The position numbers were made by a program, and so were the translations under genes. From positions 1 to 64,000 of the forward strand of contig JALSJN010000040.1 of assembly GCA_026989335.1 (NCBI GenBank): 64,000 nt of DNA, read 5' to 3'. This document shows, piece after piece, positions 18,369 to 26,757 of the stretch. The DNA is from Thiotrichaceae bacterium (GTDB taxonomy: Bacteria > Pseudomonadota > Gammaproteobacteria > Thiotrichales > Thiotrichaceae). Within the stretch, counting starts at the first letter, position 1, and every line of letters begins with the position of its first letter. Below the pieces are notes generated by a model. The model ran no database searches. It was given only the letters and a program-made list of their open reading frames with translations, and was not told where the DNA came from.

Positions 18369-19621
18369 CAACAAACAAACAAAGACTCATCGTTCAAAAA
18401 TACGGAGGAACATCCGTAGGCTCACCTGAAAGAATTCGTGAAGTGGCTAAACGAGTCGCGCGTTATCGTAATCGTGGAGACTCTATTGTGGTGGTACTTT
18501 CTGCGATGTCAGGTGAAACCAATAAGTTAGTCGCATTAATAAATGAGCTAAACCCGCATGGTTCTTCACGTGAAAAAGACGTGGTTTTATCAACTGGCGA
18601 ACAAGTCACTATCGGCTTGCTAAGCCTTGCGCTGGAAGCACTAGATTGCCCTGCAAAGTCATACACTGGCACACAAGCAAGGTTGATGACGGACAGCGCT
18701 TTTTGTAAAGCACGCATTAGTAAAATCGACGGCAGTAAAATTCAAGCTGATATTAATGCGGGGAAAGTAGTGGTGGTGGCAGGTTTTCAAGGTGTTGATA
18801 GCGAAGGTAACATTACGACTTTGGGTCGTGGTGGCTCTGATACAACGGCTGTTGCGTTAGCGGTTGCACTGGGTGCTGATGAATGCCAAATCTATACCGA
18901 TGTGGATGGCGTGTACACCACCGACCCGCGCATGGTGCCAGAAGCTAAGCACATTCCCAAATTAGCCTTAGAAGAAATGTTAGAAATGGCAAGCCAAGGT
19001 TCAAAGGTTTTACAGATTAGAGCCGTGGAATTTGCCCATAAATACAATATGCCGATTCGAGTTTTATCCAGCTTTGATGACGGCGATGACGGAAAAAGTA
19101 CGCTAGTAACGCGTGAGGAAGATATAATGGAAGAAGTTTTAGTTCGCGGTGTGGCGTTCAATAAAGATGAAGCTCAGTTAACGATAACCGGTGTACCGGA
19201 TCAACCGGGCGTGGCGTTTAAAATTCTTGGTGATATTTCGTCGGCAAATATCGAAATTGATATGATAGTGCAAAATATTGCTACAGCCCATAATGGAACC
19301 GATGGCACGACTGATTTTACCTTCACCGTACACCGCAATGATTATGATCAAGCAATGAAAATCCTTAATAATACCGGTGAAAAGCTCGGAGCAAAAAATG
19401 TAAGCGGTGATGACAAAATTGCTAAGGTCTCTATTATCGGTGGTGGAATGCGCTCTCATGCAGGTGTTGCGACCGATATGTTTAAGGCACTCGCCGATGA
19501 AAATATCAACATCCACATGATTTCAACGTCTGAAATTAAGGTATCGGTGGTTGTCGATGAGAAGTATCTAGAACTTGCGGTACGTAGCTTACATGAAGCT
19601 TTTGATTTGGATAAAGCTTAA
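18365..19621 (+). CDS. lysC: aspartate kinase
   Basis: The ATG at 18365 overlaps the alaS stop by 4 bases; an upstream in-frame start at 18344 is inside alaS. The 418-residue product begins [18 protein letters not shown] (ATP site KYGGTS) and has [48 protein letters not shown], and two C-terminal ACT domains ([36 protein letters not shown]). It catalyses the first step from aspartate to lysine, threonine and methionine. The ACT domains imply feedback control by lysine and/or threonine. The recA-recX-alaS-lysC order is classical for gammaproteobacteria. Confidence 0.96.
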   Translation: MTTNKQRLIVQKYGGTSVGSPERIREVAKRVARYRNRGDSIVVVLSAMSGETNKLVALINELNPHGSSREKDVVLSTGEQVTIGLLSLALEALDCPAKSYTGTQARLMTDSAFCKARISKIDGSKIQADINAGKVVVVAGFQGVDSEGNITTLGRGGSDTTAVALAVALGADECQIYTDVDGVYTTDPRMVPEAKHIPKLALEEMLEMASQGSKVLQIRAVEFAHKYNMPIRVLSSFDDGDDGKSTLVTREEDIMEEVLVRGVAFNKDEAQLTITGVPDQPGVAFKILGDISSANIEIDMIVQNIATAHNGTDGTTDFTFTVHRNDYDQAMKILNNTGEKLGAKNVSGDDKIAKVSIIGGGMRSHAGVATDMFKALADENINIHMISTSEIKVSVVVDEKYLELAVRSLHEAFDLDKA

Positions 19622-19660
19622 ATACAACGTTATCAGCAACATTTAAAACTAATAAACATT

Positions 19661-19780
19661 AAGGAGATCCTGATTAAGTTCCATAAACTCTAGCAACGCC
19701 AAGTTTCCAAGTTCGAGGCATTGATTTTAAGATAGTCATTCTAAGGTTCAAATCAATAACGAATAAATTGGAAACTTGGC
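19661..19780. repeat. R1-type end joined to a palindromic element
   Basis: TTAAGGAGATCCTGATTAAG at 19661-19680 equals one end of repeat family R1 but diverges afterwards. It is followed by a separate palindrome: GCCAAGTTTCCAA (19698-19710) is exactly inverted at 19768-19780, with an inner TTGATTT...AAATCAA pair. This looks like one repeat inserted in or next to another. Confidence 0.6.
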
Positions 19781-19801
19781 TAAGCCCCGTAGGGTAAGTC
19801 T

Positions 19802-19968
19802 CTAGGAGCCTGTCCGAGAACTGTAGCCGTAGCGAGAGAAAGCAATTTTTAGGCAGGTTTTTTGATCATTTTCAGCGAATAGTTGTTCTCTTCGATGAAA
19901 ATTAGCAGAAAACCTGACAAAAATAGCTTTTTCGCAGTAGGCTAATCAGTTCTCGGACAAGCTCCTAG
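19802..19968. repeat. 167-bp long palindromic element
   Basis: The first 22 bases (starting CTAGGAGCCTGTCCGAGA) are inverted at 19947-19968 with one mismatch. The homology continues inward (TAGCC, AGCGA, ATTTTT, CAGGTTTT blocks pair with GGCTA, TCGC, AAAAAT, AAAACCTG), so almost the whole element could fold into one arm. Non-coding and MITE-like. Confidence 0.75.
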
Positions 19969-20046
19969 GGCATCATCTCCGTCGTGCATTTTTCATGAAG
20001 ACAATAAGCATTCATTATAAAGTGCGCCTAGGATATGATGCCCTAG
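19965..20046. repeat. 82-bp palindromic element overlapping the previous one
   Basis: CTAGGGCATCATCTCC (19965-19980) is inverted at 20031-20046 with one mismatch. Its left end shares CTAG with the right end of the preceding palindrome. Together the three elements fill the 479-bp lysC-FKBP gap and leave only about 50 bp of ordinary leader. Confidence 0.65.
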
Positions 20047-20100
20047 AGACTTACAGAACCTCAACTAGGTTAATCAGAAATTCCTCAAGGAAAATATAAA

Positions 20101-20571
20101 ATGAATAAAGTATCACGCGTATTTATTTACTTAGCATTATTAACAACACCTTTTGCATTTATAGCGAATACCCATGCAGAGCCAAAGAATACCGCTACTT
20201 CAGAACAAAAAACAACCGTAGCTCCCACCTCACTAGTAAAAAATGATGTAAAAGCCGGTAAAGGTGCGGAAGCAAAAAAAGGACAAACCGTTGCCGTTCA
20301 TTACACTGGCTGGTTATTTGATGCTAAAGCCGATAATTTCCATGGCAAGCAATTCGATAGCTCGCGTACTCGCGGCACTCCCTTTAAGTTTCCTCTTGGT
20401 GCAGGGCGTGTTATTAAAGGCTGGGATCAAGGCGTTCAGGGAATGAAAGTAGGCGGACAACGTACCTTAATTATTCCTTCGAAGCTCGGCTATGGTGAAC
20501 GAGGCGCAGGTGGGGTGATTCCACCAAATTCTGTTTTGGTATTTGATGTTGAATTAATAGGGGTTGAGTAA
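20101..20571 (+). CDS. exported FKBP-type peptidyl-prolyl isomerase
   Basis: 156 residues: signal peptide (LLTTPFAFIANTHAEP), a short Ala/Thr/Lys linker and one FKBP domain. VAVHYTGWLFD, GKQFDSSRTRGTPFKFPLGAGRVIKGWDQGVQGMKVGGQRTLIIPSKLGYGERGAGGVIPPNSVLVFDVELI contains the active-site aromatic and Asp residues (Y, F, D, W, Y, F). Such proteins assist folding of periplasmic and outer-membrane proteins. The following gene encodes a beta-barrel outer-membrane-like protein, which fits. It lacks the N-terminal dimerisation domain of FkpA. Confidence 0.9.
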   Translation: MNKVSRVFIYLALLTTPFAFIANTHAEPKNTATSEQKTTVAPTSLVKNDVKAGKGAEAKKGQTVAVHYTGWLFDAKADNFHGKQFDSSRTRGTPFKFPLGAGRVIKGWDQGVQGMKVGGQRTLIIPSKLGYGERGAGGVIPPNSVLVFDVELIGVE

Positions 20572-20656
20572 CGTATGTGAGCTGGGTTACAGACGCAACG
20601 CATTACTCTGCTATACTGCTTATTTTTTAATCATATTTAAAACAAGGAGCATCCTT

Positions 20657-21226
20657 ATGAAACGTACAACTTTACTTACTGCCGCATTATTGGCAACAAC
20701 CATAGCCTTACCACTCAGCGTTCAAGCAGAAAGCTGGCAGGTATTGCCGGTGATGAAACCAGGTTATAAAACGGATGTGGCCGTAGCGGTTGTTGGCGGT
20801 GTTATGCAAGCTAAAGATGATAATGTCGATGTATTTTCGCCAGTGGGTGTTGAAGTGTCTATTAATTGTCCGTTACTAAAAGCTCCAAATCACACCATAA
20901 GACAACGTGTCAGTTATTTGCAAAGTGATAAGCATGGTTTTAAGACTCAGGCATTTGAATTAAACCCACATCATATGTATAAAGTCGCTCCTAAAGTAAC
21001 AGCAGGTTTTGGCCCATCAATCGGTTACACCAAGGTTGAAAACGCAGCGGGAGATGATGGCGTATTTACCTTTGGGCTTGGTGTGAGCGGGCGCTATGAA
21101 CTCCCTAATAATATGTTCCTTGGCGCAGAAGCACGTTTTGTTAAAGCACAAGAGTTTGAAATAGCAGGTAAAAAGACAGGCTTCGATAATGCTAGAGCGC
21201 TTGTAAAGTTTGGTTACCAGTTTTAA
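20657..21226 (+). CDS. outer-membrane beta-barrel protein, unknown
   Basis: The ATG at 20657 has AAGGAG at 20644-20649 and starts a signal peptide (MKRTTLLTAALLATTIALPLSVQAES). The ATG at 20564 in the longer frame lies inside the FKBP gene and is rejected. The mature protein (about 165 residues) alternates hydrophobic and polar residues in strand-like blocks (TDVAVAVVGGVM, HTIRQRVSYLQS, KVAPKVTAGFGPSIGYTKV, VFTFGLGVSGRYEL, NMFLGAEARFV) and ends ALVKFGYQF. A terminal phenylalanine is the usual BAM recognition signal. Small OmpA/OmpW-like barrel by shape; no specific function. Confidence 0.75.
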   Translation: MKRTTLLTAALLATTIALPLSVQAESWQVLPVMKPGYKTDVAVAVVGGVMQAKDDNVDVFSPVGVEVSINCPLLKAPNHTIRQRVSYLQSDKHGFKTQAFELNPHHMYKVAPKVTAGFGPSIGYTKVENAAGDDGVFTFGLGVSGRYELPNNMFLGAEARFVKAQEFEIAGKKTGFDNARALVKFGYQF

Positions 21227-21248
21227 TTAGAAACTAAAAGAAACTTTG

Positions 21249-21280
21249 AAGGCGGAGCAAACCGATTGTCTCCGCCTTTT
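21249..21280 (+). terminator. rho-independent terminator after the barrel gene
   Basis: AAGGCGGAG (21249-21257) pairs with CTCCGCCTT (21270-21278), followed by T residues. Confidence 0.75.
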
Positions 21281-21447
21281 ATACGCCTATAATTTGTGTG
21301 AAATCTATCAGAAACACCACTTATCGGCTAAAACAGACCTAAAAATAAAATTCAGTTATTCTAGGTGAACTTAAAAATAACAATAAAGAGTACATAGGCA
21401 ATGTCACTCTTGCATTTCTAAAAAACTAATAAAAACAAGATTGCATT

Positions 21448-22617
21448 ATGGATAAGATAACAGCCTCTCAGAAAGATGCTTTTCAATCGTATATATTGAT
21501 AGATAGATTAAAGAACTCCCGTAGCATGTGTATGTTGGGTGCTGTGTTATTCGTACTCTTTTCGATTATTGATGTGTTTTCTTTAAGTTCGTCTCTCTCC
21601 GATGTTTTAGCTATTCGGGGCATTGTTATCGCAGGCCTTATGCTTGGCTTTGTACTCACATATCAGAGTTATTTTGATAAGTATTACGACTATATTATGT
21701 CGAGTATTTATCTAGTCGCGGCGGTAGGTGTTGTAGTTTCAATTTATCTCGCACTACCAACCGACTACGCCTCACAAATCTATTTAGCCACCTTGCTTAT
21801 TATCATTATGACTATATTTGCATGGTCTTATTTTAGTATACGCACTTCTGCTTTGTTAATTGCAACCATAATTTCATCCTACGCTTTTGTAGCGATTCAA
21901 AAAGACATGCCCACAGCGCACATGTGGATCAACATTGCATTTTTAATCGGGGCGACGAGTATTGGTTATTTCTCACAACACATTCGTAACAGTTACTTGA
22001 TGCAAAACTTTTTGTTACAGCAATCGTTAGAGGCGTCGGTCGAGGAAAAAACCATCGAGGCGGATCAAAATGCCTTTATCGCCAACCATGATGAGTTAAC
22101 AGGACTACCCAACCGTCGCTATATTACTGAGCTGCTCGAAGAAATGCTTGAAACAGCAAAAGAAAAAAATAAAGTAATGGCGCTAATGTTTCTTGATCTC
22201 AACGGTTTTAAACAAGTGAATGATGTTTATGGGCATGCAACGGGTGATGACGTTTTAAAAATTGTCGCGCAACGCTTAGAACTAGCGACAAGAAAAGGTG
22301 ATCAAATTTCTCGCTTGGGTGGCGACGAATTTTTAATGGGCCTTTTAATGAAAGAAGGTACCTTAACAAACCTTGAAGCTATGGCTCATAAATTTATTGC
22401 TTTGATTTCACAGGATATAAATATTAACGGTGTAACGATTCAAATTGGCGCAAGTATTGGCGTATCGGCCTACCCTATCCACGGCAATACTATTGATGGC
22501 TTAATCAAAATTGCAGATCATCAAATGTATAAAGCCAAACATGGTCGCAAAGAGCCTGTGATTCGAGAGTATCAGCCAAGTAACTCTGTGATTATTTTTC
22601 CAGGTGTTGCACGCTAG
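21448..22617 (+). CDS. membrane diguanylate cyclase (GGDEF)
   Basis: 389 residues. About six transmembrane helices fill residues 27-180 with no recognisable sensor family. A short coiled linker (QQSLEASVEEKTIEADQ) leads to the GGDEF domain, which starts at NHDELTGLPNRRY. The active site is intact (GGDEF at residues 291-295), and an inhibitory I-site RxxD (R282-K-G-D285) sits five residues before it. The protein should therefore make cyclic-di-GMP from two GTP and be subject to product inhibition. It is monocistronic with its own 220-bp upstream region. The stimulus sensed by the membrane domain is unknown. Confidence 0.92.
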   Translation: MDKITASQKDAFQSYILIDRLKNSRSMCMLGAVLFVLFSIIDVFSLSSSLSDVLAIRGIVIAGLMLGFVLTYQSYFDKYYDYIMSSIYLVAAVGVVVSIYLALPTDYASQIYLATLLIIIMTIFAWSYFSIRTSALLIATIISSYAFVAIQKDMPTAHMWINIAFLIGATSIGYFSQHIRNSYLMQNFLLQQSLEASVEEKTIEADQNAFIANHDELTGLPNRRYITELLEEMLETAKEKNKVMALMFLDLNGFKQVNDVYGHATGDDVLKIVAQRLELATRKGDQISRLGGDEFLMGLLMKEGTLTNLEAMAHKFIALISQDININGVTIQIGASIGVSAYPIHGNTIDGLIKIADHQMYKAKHGRKEPVIREYQPSNSVIIFPGVAR

Positions 22618-22708
22618 CTCCGTATAACTTTAGATAACACCAGAATTAACAATAAAACTAAGCACAACCGTCGAGTCATGTAATAATTACCTCTATCAAT
22701 TTACGGTA

Positions 22709-23611
22709 ATGAACATGGCAAACTCCCTCCAACGCTTCACGCTTGAAAACCTCCATACCCGTGGTGAATGGGTATCCCTAGAAGAAACATGGCAGGAAAT
22801 TCAAGATACCAATGACTACCCACCCGCTGTTAGAAATGTTTTAGGCGAAGCACTTGCCGCTATTAGCTTACTTGCTGAATCCATAAAGTTTGATGGCTCA
22901 TTAACACTACAAATTCGGGGTACTCAACCCGTTACTATGCTTGTTGTGCAAGCAAATTCAAATGCAGGAATTCGTGGTATTGCGCATTGGCAAGGTGATA
23001 TTCCCAGCGATGCGTCATTTAATCAATTATTTGGCGCTGGTACTATGGTAATTAGTGTCGAAAACACTCCCAAAAAAGGCCAACAACAAGGTGAACGTTA
23101 CCAAAGCTTAGTATCACTCAATGGCGAGACATTGGCAGACTGCTTCAAAGAATACTTTACGCAATCAGAACAACTAAAAACCCAATTATGGCTTGCAGCT
23201 GATGAGAAACATGCCGCAGGATTAATGCTACAAAGCCTGCCTGAAGATATGTTCGATAAAACCAGCCAAAACAATCATTGGACGCATGCCACCGTATTAG
23301 CAGAAACCATTAAAAAAGAAGAGTTATTAACGCTTGATGCCAGTGAATTACTACACAGACTTTACCATGAAGAAGAGATCCGGCTTTATGACTCTCAAGC
23401 AGTACATTTCGAGTGCAGCTGTTCGCAACAAAAAATCGAAGGTACCGTCTACTCACTCGGCGAAAAGGAAGTTAATGACATGGTTGCTGAACAAGGCAAT
23501 ATCAGCATCAACTGTGAGTTTTGTAATACCCATTACCAGTTAGATGCTGTTGATGTTAAACGATTATTTAGTGATGCCAATGTCACTATTGATGATAAAA
23601 CCCTACACTAG
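22709..23611 (+). CDS. hslO: redox-regulated chaperone Hsp33
   Basis: 300 residues, slightly longer than E. coli Hsp33. The N-terminal fold carries NVLGEALAAISLLAESIKFDGSLTLQIRG and RGIAHWQG. The redox switch at the C-terminus has the CxC (ECSCSQQ) and CxxC (NCEFCNTHY) zinc cysteines. Under oxidative stress these form disulfides, release zinc and activate holdase activity. An alternative start two codons in (22715) is possible. An R1 repeat abuts the stop codon. Confidence 0.95.
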   Translation: MNMANSLQRFTLENLHTRGEWVSLEETWQEIQDTNDYPPAVRNVLGEALAAISLLAESIKFDGSLTLQIRGTQPVTMLVVQANSNAGIRGIAHWQGDIPSDASFNQLFGAGTMVISVENTPKKGQQQGERYQSLVSLNGETLADCFKEYFTQSEQLKTQLWLAADEKHAAGLMLQSLPEDMFDKTSQNNHWTHATVLAETIKKEELLTLDASELLHRLYHEEEIRLYDSQAVHFECSCSQQKIEGTVYSLGEKEVNDMVAEQGNISINCEFCNTHYQLDAVDVKRLFSDANVTIDDKTLH

Positions 23612-23612
23612 T

Positions 23613-23815
23613 CATGGAGAACCTGATTAAGTCGATTAGAATTTAGCGTAGAAAAATTTGTCGCAATTTTTAACGAAGTGAGTCGTAATAATTATTACGC
23701 ATTCGCTTTTAAGTCATTGCAAGCAAAGCACTAAATATATTGCGCTGACCTTTGTGGATAATATCAGGCAGACTTGGCAAGCTAAAAGTAATTGGACTTG
23801 ACCAGGCTCTCTATG
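23613..23815. repeat. MITE-like repeat family R1, copy C (longest)
   Basis: Ends GAGAACCTGATTAAGTCGAT and TTGGACTTGACCAGGCTCTC are inverted near-copies. It begins 2 bp after the hslO stop and ends 17 bp before the stop of the convergent protease gene. At 203 bp it contains an extra internal stretch (TTATTACGCATTCGCTTTTA...) not present in copies A and B. Confidence 0.75.
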
Positions 23816-23831
23816 AAGACATCCTTAATTA

Positions 23832-25967
23832 TTAAACTCGTTTTCTTGTTAAAAATCCAACAAGCAATAATGCGAATAAAAGAAAGTCTGTTGAGCCTGC
23901 TGACTTTTCCTTCTGTGTCTTTTTGTTAACCGATTTATCCAATAATTCATCTTCAGGCCCTACTTCAGGGGCATCTTCGGTACTGCCTAAAGTAAGTCTA
24001 GTATTTTTATTGGAGATAGCGAAAAAGATATTATCGCTACATTTTACTTTGAATCTTGCCTGATAAACTTCTGGCAAGCTTGTTTCTAAAAAGACACTCG
24101 CGCTACCAGAATTAGGGACATGCTTAACGAGACTATGAGCAAAGCTGTAACCACCATCGGTAGATAATGAAAGATCAACACTATCACAGCTAACGGGTGC
24201 TTTATTGGTATTGGCTACATTCCATTTAACGGTGTGATTTTTTCCTAAAGCATAATAAGCGCGTGGCTTTTCAAGTGCAAAGCGACTGCCTGTACGTTTC
24301 ACATTAATTTTCATGGCATCGCTGCGTGCTGAATTGAAGCCATCTTGTACGACAAATTTGAAATTAAGCTCACGAGTTTCTGTGGGTAACGTTTCACCTT
24401 TAATTTCTTTGCCTGGTAATAAACTATCTAAACTAGGAAAAGTGCGGCTGGCATTATTATTTAACACATACGCTCTAAATAAAGCATTATCGCCTTTATC
24501 CTCACCATCAAAAGAATCTGACCCTGCATCCACTTGTTGCCAGCCATACACCAAACTATCGCTGTCAGAGTCTTGTGCATTTCCTGTTAATTCGAAAGGC
24601 GTTCGTGCTGGAATGGTGTAATCTATCCCGGCATCTGCAATCGGTGCTTGATTTAATTTGCTGCTGCGCACGCCACATGTTGCCCCCAAGCCTTGTTGAG
24701 TATAAGACCTGATCTGTTCAATGCTGCCAATATGAAACATCGCATCTGAATTTGACTGCAAGTTATCCACACCACAAGAGCCTGCATAAGCCATAACCGA
24801 TGAGCCGCTACCTGGCTCAAATGAACTAAAGTTAGTGCGTGTACCCGAACACGAGCCTTCAGTGCTGTTAAAAGTATGTGTTGCACCGAGTTGATGACCA
24901 ATTTCATGGGCAACAAAATCAATATTAAAGCTATCATTAAAAGGATTGGTAATACCAGAAACACCCAAGGCTTTACGCGAATCATTACAAAGACTAGCAA
25001 TAGCTGCTACACCACCACCGCTATTAGTGGTAAATAAGTGACCAATATCGTAGTTTTGCGAGCCAATAACGTGATCTGTATTCAGTTGATTTTGGTTAAT
25101 TAAGCTTATAGGGTCTTTCGCATCATAAGGGTCAGATTCGGCATCGGTATAAATAATCAAATCATTATTTTCAACTAGTGTTAAGTGGATACCTAAGTCT
25201 CTCTCATAGACTTGATTAACGCGCGCTAAGGTCGTTGAAATTGCGGCTAATGCACTGGCAACCGTACCGCCTGATTTTTTAACATATTCACCTGTTGCTG
25301 CTATCGCAATACGATAATTAATTCGTGTTGATGTGGGGTTAAGTTTGGCTTTAATACCTGCAAGGCTGGTATCGTTTACTAGGCTCTGAGACGCAATCCC
25401 TGGCATCATTGGGTTTGTAGAACTTGCATGGTCAACACCGCAGGAATAACTTTTATCTTGGTGTTGATCATGTTTTTTGTAAGTTACGTAAGTGTTAGCC
25501 GTTGTCTCTGAGCGCGAAACAGGATCAATAAAAATTGTTTCGCCATTACGCAATTGCAACATGCCGTGAAAACCTTTTTCTGTCATATCTAAACGACCAG
25601 AAATAAGCTGTTGATTAGGTAGCACGCGGTAAGATTGAATGTCGGGGTATTTGTTTGCTAACGCTGCAGGTAGGATATTATCTGACTCAATAGTCACTGC
25701 AATCATTCCACCAGTTGGCAATGGTAAATTAATTGACTGAGGCTGTTGAAGCGCGTCCCCCATACTTGCTTCATTTAAGGTTAACGTTCTTGCATTATGG
25801 TGTGTTTCTTTTATAGCGCTAATCTGCGAAACGCCTAGGGCTAACGTTTTAAAATTCTTGGTAGTCGGCACAACATCTTGCCATAAAGACTCATTCGCCG
25901 AAACGCTTAGGTTAAATGTTATAGCGGTAAATAATGTTAGTAATGTTAGTAATTTTAGTGTTTTCAT
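23832..25967 (-). CDS. secreted reprolysin-like zinc metalloprotease
   Basis: 711 residues. A signal peptide (MKTLKLLTLLTLFTAITFNLSVSA) is followed by a propeptide-like region to about residue 200 and then the catalytic domain. That domain has HEIGHQLGATH (H354, E355, H358, H364), the extended zinc motif of metzincins, and a Met-turn SVMAYAGSC. Paired cysteines (CSGTR, GSCG, CGVR) resemble PF13583-type reprolysins. A PKD/Ig-like region follows (ADAGIDYTIPARTPFELTGNAQDSDSDSLVYGWQQ). The C-terminus SAGSTDFLLFALLLVGFLTRKRV is a hydrophobic helix with a basic tail, like a GlyGly-CTERM/rhombosortase-type sorting signal. It is likely an extracellular or surface-attached protease. Confidence 0.88.
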   Translation of the reverse strand: MKTLKLLTLLTLFTAITFNLSVSANESLWQDVVPTTKNFKTLALGVSQISAIKETHHNARTLTLNEASMGDALQQPQSINLPLPTGGMIAVTIESDNILPAALANKYPDIQSYRVLPNQQLISGRLDMTEKGFHGMLQLRNGETIFIDPVSRSETTANTYVTYKKHDQHQDKSYSCGVDHASSTNPMMPGIASQSLVNDTSLAGIKAKLNPTSTRINYRIAIAATGEYVKKSGGTVASALAAISTTLARVNQVYERDLGIHLTLVENNDLIIYTDAESDPYDAKDPISLINQNQLNTDHVIGSQNYDIGHLFTTNSGGGVAAIASLCNDSRKALGVSGITNPFNDSFNIDFVAHEIGHQLGATHTFNSTEGSCSGTRTNFSSFEPGSGSSVMAYAGSCGVDNLQSNSDAMFHIGSIEQIRSYTQQGLGATCGVRSSKLNQAPIADAGIDYTIPARTPFELTGNAQDSDSDSLVYGWQQVDAGSDSFDGEDKGDNALFRAYVLNNNASRTFPSLDSLLPGKEIKGETLPTETRELNFKFVVQDGFNSARSDAMKINVKRTGSRFALEKPRAYYALGKNHTVKWNVANTNKAPVSCDSVDLSLSTDGGYSFAHSLVKHVPNSGSASVFLETSLPEVYQARFKVKCSDNIFFAISNKNTRLTLGSTEDAPEVGPEDELLDKSVNKKTQKEKSAGSTDFLLFALLLVGFLTRKRV

Positions 25968-26121
25968 TTCGCTTCTCTTATTTACACCGGCTTGTTTTTA
26001 TTTTGTGGTGTTCTTTAATGCAGCGAATAATCGGCGAGATGGCGTTAAATCAGTACTTTGTGAGGTATCAAAAGACCCGTTTTTAGGATGACGAACGCTG
26101 ACAAGCGCTTATACTTTTAAA

Positions 26122-26151
26122 CTGACCGCTGGTGCAAAGCTCCGTTATAAT
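26122..26151 (+). promoter_or_regulatory. predicted promoter of the zinc-ribbon/primase-HAD unit
   Basis: -10 TATAAT (26146-26151) preceded by CTGACC (26122-26127) with an 18-bp spacer. AGGAGAG follows about 15 bp before the ATG at 26209. The -35 match is moderate. Confidence 0.5.
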
Positions 26152-26208
26152 GCGCACTCTGTCGGTGAATTTAAGCGTTAAATAGTTTTAGGAGAGAGAA
26201 ATCAATCT

Positions 26209-26754
26209 ATGAATAGTGAGTTTAAATTAGTACTTTATCCAGTAGATTCAGGGTTGGAAATCGACCTAGATAACTTACGGAAGCACCTAGATAGTCTCGC
26301 GTTGTTAGGGGCTGAACTTGTTGATTTACTAGGGGCTGATCATTATACCGTGGGCGATAAGTTCTTATCCTATTTCACCTTTATGGGCTGCTCTCCTGAT
26401 ATTGAGCTAGAACCACAAACAGATAAACCCTTTTGCTATTTAGCCTTGGAGAGCTTTTTACAGCCACAATTTGTTTTGGGCAGTAACGTAAAAAAGGCGC
26501 GTTGTACGTCGTGTAAACATGATCTGCAAGAAATCACTAATTCTCTTAATTGCTCACATTGCGATAAGCCATTACAACTGGATAAAATCAATTGGCGCAA
26601 AAGTGCTTTTATCGCAAAAACATGGATTAGCATTGGTAATATTTATGAGCTAGAAGCGATTCCGAATGATGAATTACTCGACAGTTTAAAACGGCTAACG
26701 AGCGTACAATGGAAGCCTGCTTACATCCGAAATGCAAAATTAATAGAAGTTTAA
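26209..26754 (+). CDS. zinc-ribbon protein of unknown function, partner of the primase-HAD gene
   Basis: 181 residues. The N-terminal 90 residues are an alpha/beta stretch without a family I can name (FKLVLYPVDSGLEIDLDNLRKHLDSL; FLSYFTFMGCSPDIELEP). A zinc ribbon follows with CTSC and CSHC pairs 16-17 residues apart, and then a 60-residue C-terminal segment (WRKSAFIAKTWISIGNIYELEAIPNDELLDSLKRLT). It is the first gene of a tight operon: 3 bp separate it from the primase-HAD gene. A zinc ribbon next to a primase-like gene suggests a nucleic-acid or protein-binding accessory factor, but this is inference. No signal peptide; cytoplasmic. Confidence 0.65.
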   Translation: MNSEFKLVLYPVDSGLEIDLDNLRKHLDSLALLGAELVDLLGADHYTVGDKFLSYFTFMGCSPDIELEPQTDKPFCYLALESFLQPQFVLGSNVKKARCTSCKHDLQEITNSLNCSHCDKPLQLDKINWRKSAFIAKTWISIGNIYELEAIPNDELLDSLKRLTSVQWKPAYIRNAKLIEV

Positions 26755-26757
26755 ACA

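Noticed and set aside
20564-20656. Longer start for the beta-barrel protein
   Set aside because: It overlaps the FKBP gene and hides the signal peptide; the ATG at 20657 has a strong ribosome-binding site.
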